Assembly (NCBI RefSeq): GCF_001905125.1
Contig: NZ_LWLE01000035.1
Coordinates: 130,749-194,748 of the forward strand
Origin: Streptomyces sp. TSRI0281
Lineage (GTDB): Bacteria; Actinomycetota; Actinomycetes; Streptomycetales; Streptomycetaceae
Direction of reading: 5' to 3'
DNA: 64,000 nucleotides
In this document: piece by piece, positions 49,195 to 55,973 of the stretch
Position numbering within the stretch: position 1 is the stretch's first letter
How the letters are laid out: every line of letters begins with the position of its first letter
Program-made: the position numbers and the translations under genes
The notes under the pieces: model-generated
Database searches by the model: none
What the model was told of the DNA's origin: nothing
What the model saw: only the letters and a program-made list of their open reading frames with translations

Positions 49195-50619
49195 TCAGAC
49201 TCCGGCGGGCGTACGGGCGTCGGACAGGTCGGCGGGCGAGGCCAGATGGCCCAGCACCGCGGTGGCGGCGGCGACCTGCGGGGAGACCAGGTGGGTGCGG
49301 CCGCCCTTGCCCTGCCGGCCCTCGAAGTTACGGTTCGAGGTGGAGGCGGAGCGCTCGCCGGGGGCCAGCTGGTCGGGGTTCATGCCGAGACACATCGAAC
49401 AGCCCGCGTGCCGCCATTCGGCTCCCGCGGTGGTGAAGACCTTGTCCAGGCCCTCCGCGACGGCCTGGAGGGCGACCCGGACCGAGCCGGGAACGACCAG
49501 CATCCGCACCCCGTCGGCGACTTTGCGGCCCTCCAGGATCGAGGCCGCGTTGCGCAGGTCCTCGATCCGGCCGTTGGTGCAGGAACCTACGAAGACGGTG
49601 TCGACGTTGATGTCCCGCAGCGGCTGCCCGGCACTCAACCCCATGTATTCCAGGGCCTTTTCGGCGGCGTGCCGCTCCGAGGCGTCCTCGTACGAAGCAG
49701 GGTCGGGGACGTGTCCGGAGAGGGGCGCGCCCTGGCCGGGGTTGGTGCCCCAGGTGACGAACGGGGCCAGTTCGGCGGCCTCGATGACGACCTCGGCGTC
49801 GAAGACGGCGTCGTCGTCGGTACGCAGCGTGCGCCAGTACGCGACGGCGGCGTCCCAGTCCTCGCCCTCCGGGGCGTGGTCACGGCCCCGCAGGTAGTCG
49901 AAGGTGGTCGCGTCCGGGGCGATCATGCCCGCGCGGGCACCGGCCTCGATCGACATGTTGCAGATGGTCATCCGGGCCTCCATCGAGAGCTTCTCGATGG
50001 CGGAGCCGCGGTATTCGAGGATGTACCCCTGGCCGCCGCCGGTGCCGATCCGGGCGATGATCGCCAGGATCAGGTCCTTCGCGGTGACGCTGTCGGGCAG
50101 TTCGCCCTCGACGGTGATGGCCATGGTCTTCGGGCGGGCCAGCGGCAGCGTCTGGGTGGCCAGGACGTGCTCGACCTGGCTGGTGCCGATGCCGAACGCC
50201 AGCGCGCCGAACGCCCCGTGCGTGGAGGTGTGGGAGTCACCGCAGACCACCGTCGTACCGGGCTGGGTCAGCCCCAGCTGCGGGCCGACCACGTGCACGA
50301 CGCCCTGCTCGACGTCGCCCAGCGGGTGCAGCCGTACGCCGAAGTCCGCGCAGTTCTTGCGCAGGGTCTCCAGCTGGGCCCGCGAGACCGGGTCGGCGAT
50401 CGGCTTGTCGATGTCGATCGTCGGGGTGTTGTGGTCCTCGGTGGCGATGGTGAGGTCGAGGCGCCGCACCGGACGTCCGGCCTGGCGCAGACCGTCGAAC
50501 GCCTGCGGGCTGGTCACCTCGTGCAGCAGGTGAAGATCGATGAAGAGAAGGTCGGGCTCGCCCTCCGCGCGCCGGACGACATGGTCGTCCCAGACCTTCT
50601 CCGCGAGTGTCCTACCCAT
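49195..50619 (-). CDS. leuC: 3-isopropylmalate dehydratase large subunit
   Basis: 474 residues from ATG 50619; the open frame extends nearly 900 bp upstream but that is antisense to ndgR. Aconitase-family [4Fe-4S] enzyme: cluster cysteines in FVGSCTNGRIEDL (about 350) and GCSMCLGMNPDQLAPGE (about 410), active-site CGDSHTSTHGAFG (about 130). It forms leuCD, divergent from the regulator ndgR. Confidence 0.97.
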   Translation of the reverse strand: MGRTLAEKVWDDHVVRRAEGEPDLLFIDLHLLHEVTSPQAFDGLRQAGRPVRRLDLTIATEDHNTPTIDIDKPIADPVSRAQLETLRKNCADFGVRLHPLGDVEQGVVHVVGPQLGLTQPGTTVVCGDSHTSTHGAFGALAFGIGTSQVEHVLATQTLPLARPKTMAITVEGELPDSVTAKDLILAIIARIGTGGGQGYILEYRGSAIEKLSMEARMTICNMSIEAGARAGMIAPDATTFDYLRGRDHAPEGEDWDAAVAYWRTLRTDDDAVFDAEVVIEAAELAPFVTWGTNPGQGAPLSGHVPDPASYEDASERHAAEKALEYMGLSAGQPLRDINVDTVFVGSCTNGRIEDLRNAASILEGRKVADGVRMLVVPGSVRVALQAVAEGLDKVFTTAGAEWRHAGCSMCLGMNPDQLAPGERSASTSNRNFEGRQGKGGRTHLVSPQVAAATAVLGHLASPADLSDARTPAGV

Positions 50620-50734
50620 CGCTTTCCCTCCGGCCGGCGTCTTCGCCGGCCCAACTAGAGATGTGGTGCGCCGCCGCCCGGACCCCCGAGCGGGGCGGTG
50701 GCTGCGGGCCGTTGTGTGGCCGCCCGTACAGGTT

Positions 50735-50763
50735 CGCAACTTCCGCCGAAAATTGAACTTGCG
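50735..50763. promoter_or_regulatory. inverted repeat in the leuC-ndgR divergent region; candidate NdgR operator
   Basis: CGCAACTT (50735-50742) and AACTTGCG (50756-50763) are inverted with 7 of 8 matches. A second imperfect inverted repeat, GTTTCA-CAGAG-TGAGAC (50763-50779), abuts it, 15 bp before the ndgR ATG. NdgR is known to bind between these genes in S. coelicolor; the exact site is inferred. Confidence 0.55.
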
Positions 50764-50793
50764 TTTCACAGAGTGAGACGCGAGTATCGTCGT

Positions 50794-51510
50794 ATGGACA
50801 ACTCTAGCGGCGTCGGCGTTCTCGACAAGGCGGCTCTGGTATTGAGCGCCCTGGAGTCCGGTCCGGCCACCCTCGCCGGGCTGGTCGCGGCGACCGGGCT
50901 CGCACGGCCCACGGCCCATCGACTGGCCGTGGCACTGGAACACCACCGCATGGTGGCGAGGGACATGCAGGGCCGGTTCATTCTCGGCCCCCGGCTCTCG
51001 GAACTCGCGGCGGCGGCCGGCGAGGACCGGCTGCTGGCCACGGCGGGACCGGTGCTCACCCATCTTCGCGACATCACCGGCGAGAGCGCTCAGCTCTATC
51101 GCCGGCAGGGCGACATGCGGATCTGTGTGGCCGCGGCGGAACGGCTGTCCGGACTCCGGGACACGGTACCGGTCGGCTCCACGCTCACCATGAAGGCGGG
51201 ATCCTCCGCCCAGATCCTGATGGCCTGGGAGGAACCGGAGCGTCTGCACCGCGGCCTCCAGGGCGCCAGGTTCACGGCGACGGCCCTCTCGGGCGTACGG
51301 CGCCGGGGCTGGGCCCAGTCGATCGGCGAGCGGGAACCGGGCGTCGCCTCGGTCTCGGCGCCGGTGCGCGGCCCCTCGAACCGGGTGGTCGCCGCGGTCT
51401 CGGTCTCCGGGCCCATCGAGCGGCTGACCCGCCACCCGGGCCGGATGCACGCGCAGGCGGTCATCGACTCGGCGGCACGGCTGAGCGAGGCCCTGCGCCG
51501 CACGGGCTGA
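50794..51510 (+). CDS. ndgR: IclR-type regulator NdgR
   Basis: 238 residues from ATG 50794; in-frame upstream codons lack coding character. N-terminal winged helix (TLAGLVAATGLARPTAHRLAVALEHHRMV, about 23-51) and C-terminal IclR effector domain. In S. coelicolor NdgR controls leucine, valine and methionine genes and antibiotic production, and it lies divergent to leuCD exactly as here. There is no ribosome site, so the transcript may be leaderless. Confidence 0.95.
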   Translation: MDNSSGVGVLDKAALVLSALESGPATLAGLVAATGLARPTAHRLAVALEHHRMVARDMQGRFILGPRLSELAAAAGEDRLLATAGPVLTHLRDITGESAQLYRRQGDMRICVAAAERLSGLRDTVPVGSTLTMKAGSSAQILMAWEEPERLHRGLQGARFTATALSGVRRRGWAQSIGEREPGVASVSAPVRGPSNRVVAAVSVSGPIERLTRHPGRMHAQAVIDSAARLSEALRRTG

Positions 51511-51563
51511 CACCCACCCGTCGCCCCGCTCCTCCCGGTAACACCCCTTCCCCTTCCCCGGAA

Positions 51564-51587
51564 GGCCGCCCCAGCGCCGTGGCGGCC
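51564..51587. terminator. terminator between ndgR and the DUF4188 gene
   Basis: GGCCGCC (51564-51570) pairs with GGCGGCC (51581-51587); located between convergent genes. Confidence 0.65.
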
Positions 51588-51624
51588 CCCCTCACTTCCC
51601 CGGACTGCTCCCCCGGCACCTCTC

Positions 51625-52122
51625 TCACCCCTCGGACGAGCGGTGCGCGAGACGGTCCGCCGCCCGGCGGCCCCGCTCCTCGAGCGGCAGCACGCCGGTC
51701 GCCGCCGACAGTCCGTACGCCGGCATATCGGCGTAGATCGACTCGTAACCCCCCTCGGGCACGATGTAGCTCTCGTGCCACAGCCCCACATGCTGCCGGG
51801 AGTTCTTCTCCTTGCGATTGATCCTCGCCCAGGCCCTGTGGTGGAACATGTCGGGAGCGCTCGCGTACGCGTAAAGCTTCTCCTTCGACTCCCAGTACTG
51901 AACGACGTAGTAGGTACGCGGCGAGCCGGAGAGCAGCGTGTAGCCGAGCAGGCCCCGGCCCTTGTCCCTGGCCAACTCCCGCAGCATGCGCGGCATCGCG
52001 GCGAAGACGGGCAGCCAGTGGTGCACCCCCCAGAAGTGGTTGATGCGCATCCCGATCAGCAGGACGACGACCTCGCCCTCCGCGGCTGCCGTCGTCCGGC
52101 CCGGTATCGGCTTCGCGAACAT
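51625..52122 (-). CDS. DUF4188 monooxygenase-like protein
   Basis: 165 residues from ATG 52122 (AGGGG upstream). Matches the DUF4188 pattern: VLLIGMRINHFWGVHHWLPVF, then GYTLLSGSPRTYYVVQYWESKEKLYAYA and HRAWARINRKEKNS. This indicates a ferredoxin-like barrel distantly related to antibiotic-monooxygenase/heme-dependent aldoxime-dehydratase-like families. Activity is unknown. It is divergent from a MerR gene with a perfect palindrome between them, so it is almost certainly the regulator's target. Confidence 0.82.
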   Translation of the reverse strand: MFAKPIPGRTTAAAEGEVVVLLIGMRINHFWGVHHWLPVFAAMPRMLRELARDKGRGLLGYTLLSGSPRTYYVVQYWESKEKLYAYASAPDMFHHRAWARINRKEKNSRQHVGLWHESYIVPEGGYESIYADMPAYGLSAATGVLPLEERGRRAADRLAHRSSEG

Positions 52123-52155
52123 GCTGTGCACCCCTGGTTTCGTTGGAGAGTTTCG

Positions 52156-52174
52156 CTATCCAATGATTGGATAG
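52156..52174. promoter_or_regulatory. perfect palindrome between the MerR and DUF4188 genes; MerR operator
   Basis: CTATCCAATGATTGGATAG is a 9-bp inverted repeat around one central base. It lies 34 bp upstream of DUF4188 and 41 bp upstream of the merR gene, the expected place for a MerR site within promoter spacers of a divergent pair. Confidence 0.75.
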
Positions 52175-52214
52175 TTCCACCACCCAAGGGGCGGCGCAAG
52201 GGAAGGCGCAGAGA

Positions 52215-52856
52215 ATGCGACTGTCGGAACTGAGTGAACAGAGCGGCGTCTCGACGGCAACGATCAAGTACTACCTGCGCGAGCGGCTGCTGCCGCCGGG
52301 CAGGCGGATCAGCGCGACGCAGGCCGAGTACGACGAGGGGCATCTGCGCCGGCTGCGTCTGGTGCGGGCGCTGATCCAGATCGGGCGCCTGCCGGTGGCC
52401 ACGGCCCGCGAGGTGCTGGCCCATGTCGACGACGAGTCGCTGGGCCGGACGATCCGTCTGGGCGCCGCCCTGTGGGCCCTGCCGCACGGCCCCGATCCCG
52501 ACGAGGACGCACCGGAAACGGCAACCGCCCGCGCCGAGGTGACCCGGCTGCTCGGTGAGTTGGGCTGGGAGACCGCGCTGGAACTCGGCGACCTCTCCCC
52601 CGTCCACCGGTCACTGGTCGCTTCCGTGGCCACCCTCGGCAAGCTCGGATACCCCTGTGACATCGCGTACTTGACCCGGCAGGCCCGCATCATGGAGCAG
52701 GCGGCCGTGCACGATCTGGACGAGATGGAGACATACGCCTCCGAGGCGGAACAGGTCGAGAACGCCATCGCCTCGGCCGTGCTCTACGAGCCGCTGCTGA
52801 TGTCGCTGCGCAGGCTGGCCCAGGGCGAGGAATCGGCCCGGCGGTACGGGCTGTAA
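52215..52856 (+). CDS. MerR-family transcriptional regulator
   Basis: 213 residues from ATG 52215 (AAGGGAAGG upstream). N-terminal MerR helix-turn-helix and wing (RLSELSEQSGVSTATIKYYLRERLLPPG), coiled dimer helix, and a C-terminal domain of unknown ligand without the cysteines of metal sensors. The C-terminal half (SPVHRSLVASVATLGKLGYPCD) is specific to this actinobacterial subgroup. It likely controls itself and the divergent DUF4188 gene. Confidence 0.9.
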   Translation: MRLSELSEQSGVSTATIKYYLRERLLPPGRRISATQAEYDEGHLRRLRLVRALIQIGRLPVATAREVLAHVDDESLGRTIRLGAALWALPHGPDPDEDAPETATARAEVTRLLGELGWETALELGDLSPVHRSLVASVATLGKLGYPCDIAYLTRQARIMEQAAVHDLDEMETYASEAEQVENAIASAVLYEPLLMSLRRLAQGEESARRYGL

Positions 52857-52876
52857 CCGCCGCCCCGGGAACGGAA

Positions 52877-52906
52877 GAAGGCCCTCCACCGAGGTGAAGG
52901 GCCTTC
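52877..52906 (+). terminator. terminator after the merR gene, also facing the tRNA array
   Basis: GAAGGCCCT pairs with AGGGCCTTC, with an inner CACC/GGTG stem. It lies 20 bp after merR and 16 bp before the 3' end of the first tRNA, so it can serve both strands. Confidence 0.85.
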
Positions 52907-52922
52907 CCGTACTGCTCTGTTG

Positions 52923-52995
52923 TACCCCCGACCGGATTCGAACCGGCGCTACTGCCGTGAGAGGGCAGCGTGCTAGGCCGCTACACAACGGGGGC
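52923..52995 (-). tRNA. tRNA-Glu (CUC)
   Basis: 73-nt cloverleaf on the minus strand. Acceptor GCCCCCG pairs with CGGGGGT, discriminator A, T arm GCCGGTTCGAATCCGGT, anticodon loop CTCTCAC with CTC. The 3' CCA is not encoded. Confidence 0.96.
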
Positions 52996-53015
52996 ATGTT
53001 CACTGCTGACTTGCG

Positions 53016-53087
53016 CTGGGCTACCAGGACTCGAACCTAGAATGACGGTACCAGAAACCGTAGTGTTGCCAATTACACCATAGCCCA
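53016..53087 (-). tRNA. tRNA-Gln (CUG)
   Basis: 72-nt cloverleaf on the minus strand. Acceptor TGGGCTA pairs with TAGCCCA, discriminator G, anticodon loop TTCTGGT with CTG. It is 20 bp upstream of the preceding tRNA-Glu in the direction of transcription. Confidence 0.96.
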
Positions 53088-53099
53088 TGGTGTGACAAG

Positions 53100-53172
53100 T
53101 ACCCCCGACCGGATTCGAACCGGCGCTACTGCCGTGAGAGGGCAGCGTGCTAGGCCGCTACACAACGGGGGC
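53100..53172 (-). tRNA. tRNA-Glu (CUC), second copy
   Basis: Sequence identical to the copy at 52923-52995. It lies 12 bp from the adjacent tRNA-Gln. Confidence 0.96.
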
Positions 53173-53232
53173 CCTAGCGATCCTGCATCAAGAACGTGGG
53201 TGCGACCCAGATGTTCTCGCGGGAAGGATCTG

Positions 53233-53305
53233 TACCCCCGACCGGATTCGAACCGGCGCTACTGCCGTGAGAGGGCAGCGTGCTAGGCCGCTACACAACG
53301 GGGGC
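53233..53305 (-). tRNA. tRNA-Glu (CUC), third copy
   Basis: Identical to the other two Glu copies. It is followed (upstream in transcription) by a 38-bp spacer containing two imperfect copies of an 18-19-bp unit. Confidence 0.96.
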
Positions 53306-53343
53306 GTGTTTACTACTGATTTGCGCTTTACTGCTGACGTGCG
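53306..53343 (-). repeat. duplicated spacer unit in the tRNA array
   Basis: GTTTACTACTGATTTGCGC is followed directly by TTTACTGCTGACGTGCGC. The corresponding spacer of the other Glu-Gln pair (52996-53015) has a single copy, GTTCACTGCTGACTTGCGC. This indicates recombination or slippage within the array. Confidence 0.8.
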
Positions 53344-53415
53344 CTGGGCTACCAGGACTCGAACCTAGAATGACGGTACCAGAAACCGTAGTGTTGCCAA
53401 TTACACCATAGCCCA
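53344..53415 (-). tRNA. tRNA-Gln (CUG), second copy
   Basis: Identical to 53016-53087. It is first in the direction of transcription, so the array promoter should lie at about 53416-53500. Confidence 0.96.
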
Positions 53416-53502
53416 CTGAAACGCAACCCCTAGAGGGGTCTTATTTCTGTCTGCGCTTCCCGGCCGGATCTTTCGGCCCGCTCGGGCGGCGCAGGAAGAA
53501 CA

Positions 53503-54222
53503 TTACCCGAAGGTGTCCGGCGCTCCAAAACGGGTATTGCCCGCCAGCAGCCCGGGAAGCTGATCGAGCCCGGTGATCCGGACAAGATCCTCCCGTCCGC
53601 CCCTCCCCCGGCGGTCCAGCCAGATCCCCGCCAGCCCGGCGGCGACCGCGCCGCTCGCGTCGATGTCCGGCTCATCGCCCACGTACGCCACCTCGTCCGG
53701 CGCGAGCCCGAGCTCCTCGCAGGCCGCGTGGAAGGCGCCGGCGTGCGGCTTGGAGATCCCCAGGTCGACGGCGCACACCAGCGCCTCGAACCGGTCCCGC
53801 ACACCGAGCACGGTCAGTTTGCGGTGCTGGTTGTGGAGGCTGGAGTTCGACAGGATCGCGTGCCGGTAGTCACGCGCCAGCAGGTCCAGCACCGGCACCA
53901 CATCGGGAAAGAGCGTCCAGGCGGCCTCGTAGTGCGCCGCGTGCCGGCCGAACCACTCGTCGGCCTCGGCATCCTCCATCGCCCGGGACAGGAATTCCCG
54001 CACCCGGTCGCGGCGTTGCCCCAGGAAGTCCGTCTCCCCCGCGGCACACCGCGCCCAGTGCACATCGGTCACCGCCCGCCACCCGTCGAGGGCCTGCTCG
54101 ACGGAGGTGTACCCACTGGGCAGGCCCTCGCGTTCCAGGTGCCGTTGCATGCCGATGCGGTCGGCGCCCGAATAGTCGAAGATCGTGTCGTCGATGTCCC
54201 AGAGGACGGCTCGGATCGGCAT
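53503..54222 (-). CDS. HAD-superfamily hydrolase
   Basis: 239 residues from ATG 54222. HAD motifs: I DIDDTIFDYSGA (nucleophile Asp at about 9), II LSNSS (ILSNSSLHNQHR), III Lys in ISKPHAG, IV VGDEPDIDASGAVAAG. Subfamily IA with a helical cap, probably a small-molecule phosphatase. The physiological substrate is unknown. The stop lies 87 bp upstream of the tRNA array, and it is 40 bp downstream of the SDR gene. Confidence 0.92.
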   Translation of the reverse strand: MPIRAVLWDIDDTIFDYSGADRIGMQRHLEREGLPSGYTSVEQALDGWRAVTDVHWARCAAGETDFLGQRRDRVREFLSRAMEDAEADEWFGRHAAHYEAAWTLFPDVVPVLDLLARDYRHAILSNSSLHNQHRKLTVLGVRDRFEALVCAVDLGISKPHAGAFHAACEELGLAPDEVAYVGDEPDIDASGAVAAGLAGIWLDRRGRGGREDLVRITGLDQLPGLLAGNTRFGAPDTFG

Positions 54223-54262
54223 GCGCCGAGGTTAGCCGGGGGCCCGCCGGGGAGCCAGACCG

Positions 54263-55219
54263 TCACCCGGCGCGCGGGGGCACTTCGGGCGCCGGGAGCG
54301 CGAACCGTACGCCGGTCAGGCGTTCCGACAGCTCCCACAGGCGGCGGGCGGTCCCGGTGTCGGCCGCGCGCGGGGACAGCCGCACCCGGGTGGGGGCGCC
54401 CCGCAGTTCCGCCGGGCCGTCCGGGCCGATGAACTCGCCGCCCTCCACGTCCGGGGCCGTCGCCGCGTACAGCTGTGGCAGCGCCCCCGCGTCGGGGCCC
54501 TGGGCGAGCAGCGGGTTGCCGATGCGGCCGAGCACGACCCGCCACAGGCGGACCGGCGCGCCTCTCTGGAGGTTGGTGGCGGTGTAGCCGGGGTGGGCGA
54601 GCACGCTGCGCACGGGGCTGCCGGCCCCGGTCAGGCGGCGGTGGAGTTCCCGTCCGAAGACGGCGTTGGCGAACTTCGACCCGTTGTAGAAGCCCATCGG
54701 CGAGTAGCCGCGCTCGCCGGACAGGTCGTCGAAATCCAGCTGTCCCTTGTGGTGGTTGACCGAGCTGACCGTGACGACCCGGGGGTCGCGCCCGGCGGTG
54801 AGGAGGTCCAGCAGCAGCCCGGTGAGGGCGAAGTGGCCCAGGTGATGGGCCGCGAACTGCAGCTCGTGGCCCTGCGCGCTCAGGGTGCGGGGCGGCGCCA
54901 GCACGCCCGCGTTGTTGACGAGCACGTCCAGCCGCTGATGGTCGGTGCGCAGCCCGGCGGCGAAGGCGCGGACCGAGTCGAGGTCGGCCAGGTCGAGGCG
55001 GCGTACCTCCAGGGTCGCGTCCGGCTGCTCGGCGGTGATCCCGGCGGCCGCGCGGTGGCCCTTCGCCTCGTCGCGCACCGCGAGGATCACCCGCCCGCCC
55101 CGGCGGGCGAGTGCCCGGGTGGTGGCCAGGCCGAGGCCGCTGTTGGCTCCGGTGACGACGAACACCCTCGTGGACTGGTCCGGGATCCGTTCGGCGGACC
55201 AGCGCTGCTTCTGTGTCAT
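54263..55219 (-). CDS. short-chain dehydrogenase/reductase (retinol dehydrogenase-like)
   Basis: 318 residues from ATG 55219. Rossmann motif VTGANSGLGLATTRALARRGG (TGxxxGxG), NNAG (VNNAGVLAPP), catalytic Ser in TVSSVNHHKG and YxxxK as YNGSKFAN. This is the layout of the WW-domain oxidoreductase/retinol dehydrogenase-like SDR group using NAD(P). The substrate is unknown. It is divergent from a TetR gene and a likely target of it. Confidence 0.92.
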   Translation of the reverse strand: MTQKQRWSAERIPDQSTRVFVVTGANSGLGLATTRALARRGGRVILAVRDEAKGHRAAAGITAEQPDATLEVRRLDLADLDSVRAFAAGLRTDHQRLDVLVNNAGVLAPPRTLSAQGHELQFAAHHLGHFALTGLLLDLLTAGRDPRVVTVSSVNHHKGQLDFDDLSGERGYSPMGFYNGSKFANAVFGRELHRRLTGAGSPVRSVLAHPGYTATNLQRGAPVRLWRVVLGRIGNPLLAQGPDAGALPQLYAATAPDVEGGEFIGPDGPAELRGAPTRVRLSPRAADTGTARRLWELSERLTGVRFALPAPEVPPRAG

Positions 55220-55228
55220 ACGGCAGAC

Positions 55229-55280
55229 AGTGCCGAAGTTGGCACTTGGTGTCAAGAAGATACCGAGTGCCATCCATGGC
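55229..55280. promoter_or_regulatory. palindromes between the SDR and TetR genes; candidate TetR operators
   Basis: AGTGCC-GAAGTT-GGCACT (55229-55246) and GCCAT-CC-ATGGC (55269-55280) are perfect inverted repeats in the 80-bp divergent gap. Autoregulation and repression of the SDR gene are inferred from this arrangement. Confidence 0.5.
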
Positions 55281-55299
55281 ATGGCGGTACAATTACGGG

Positions 55300-55905
55300 G
55301 TGAGCCCTCCCCCCGAAGTCAGCCTCGCCCAGCGCAAACGTCAGCTCGTCGCGAACGAGTTGACCGAAGCGGCGCTGCAACTGCTCGCGCTGCGGGGGTT
55401 CGACGCCGTCACCGTGGACGAGATCGTCGCCACGGCCGGAGTGTCCAAGCGCACGTTCTTCCGGTACTTCGCGTCCAAGGAGGACGTGGTCGTCCAGTTC
55501 CTGGCCGGGATGGGGACCGGTATGCACGCGGAGCTGGCCTCCCGGCCCGCCGGGGAACCGCCCTCCGTGGCGCTGCGGCACGCCGTCTGGGCCGCGATGT
55601 CCGCCTGCGCCGACCACTCCGAGCGGGCGCTTCGCGTGGTGCGGCTGATTCTGCGTACCCCTGCCCTGCGCGCCCGCTTCCTGGAGCACCAGGCGCAGTG
55701 GCGCGACGAGCTCGCGGCGGAGCTGGCACGCCGCGCGGGGCTCGATGCCGAGACCGACCTGTACCCGCGGCTGGCGGCCGGAATGGCGCTGGCCGCCTTC
55801 GACACCGTGTTGCAGCGGTGGAGCGGCAGCGAGGGCGCCGAGGATCCGGCCGCGCTGACCGACCGGGCCTTCGCGGTCATCGCCCCGGCACTGGACGCCG
55901 TCTGA
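55300..55905 (+). CDS. TetR-family transcriptional regulator
   Basis: 201 residues from GTG 55300. N-terminal TetR helix-turn-helix (LTEAALQLLALRGFDAVTVDEIVATAGVSKRTFFRYFASKEDVV) and a variable C-terminal ligand domain. TACAAT at 55288-55293 ends 6 bp before the GTG, with no ribosome site, so the mRNA is probably leaderless. It likely represses the divergent SDR gene. Confidence 0.92.
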   Translation: MSPPPEVSLAQRKRQLVANELTEAALQLLALRGFDAVTVDEIVATAGVSKRTFFRYFASKEDVVVQFLAGMGTGMHAELASRPAGEPPSVALRHAVWAAMSACADHSERALRVVRLILRTPALRARFLEHQAQWRDELAAELARRAGLDAETDLYPRLAAGMALAAFDTVLQRWSGSEGAEDPAALTDRAFAVIAPALDAV

Positions 55906-55918
55906 CGGCGGAACGCCG

Positions 55919-55954
55919 ATGGGGTGGCCGCCCCCTCGGGAGCGGCCACCCCAT
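55919..55954. terminator. bidirectional terminator between tetR and gltX
   Basis: Perfect 13-bp stem (ATGGGGTGGCCGC at 55919-55931 with 55942-55954) and a 10-base loop between convergent genes. Confidence 0.88.
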
Positions 55955-55973
55955 GGTGGTGGAGCGGTAGCGG

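Noticed and set aside
49195..51513. leuC starting near 51513
   Set aside because: The extra 298 codons lie antisense to ndgR and have no leuC homology; ATG 50619 fits the family.
52923..53415. CRISPR-like pattern of near-identical repeats with spacers
   Set aside because: The repeats are full tRNA genes with intact cloverleaf structures; no cas genes are nearby.
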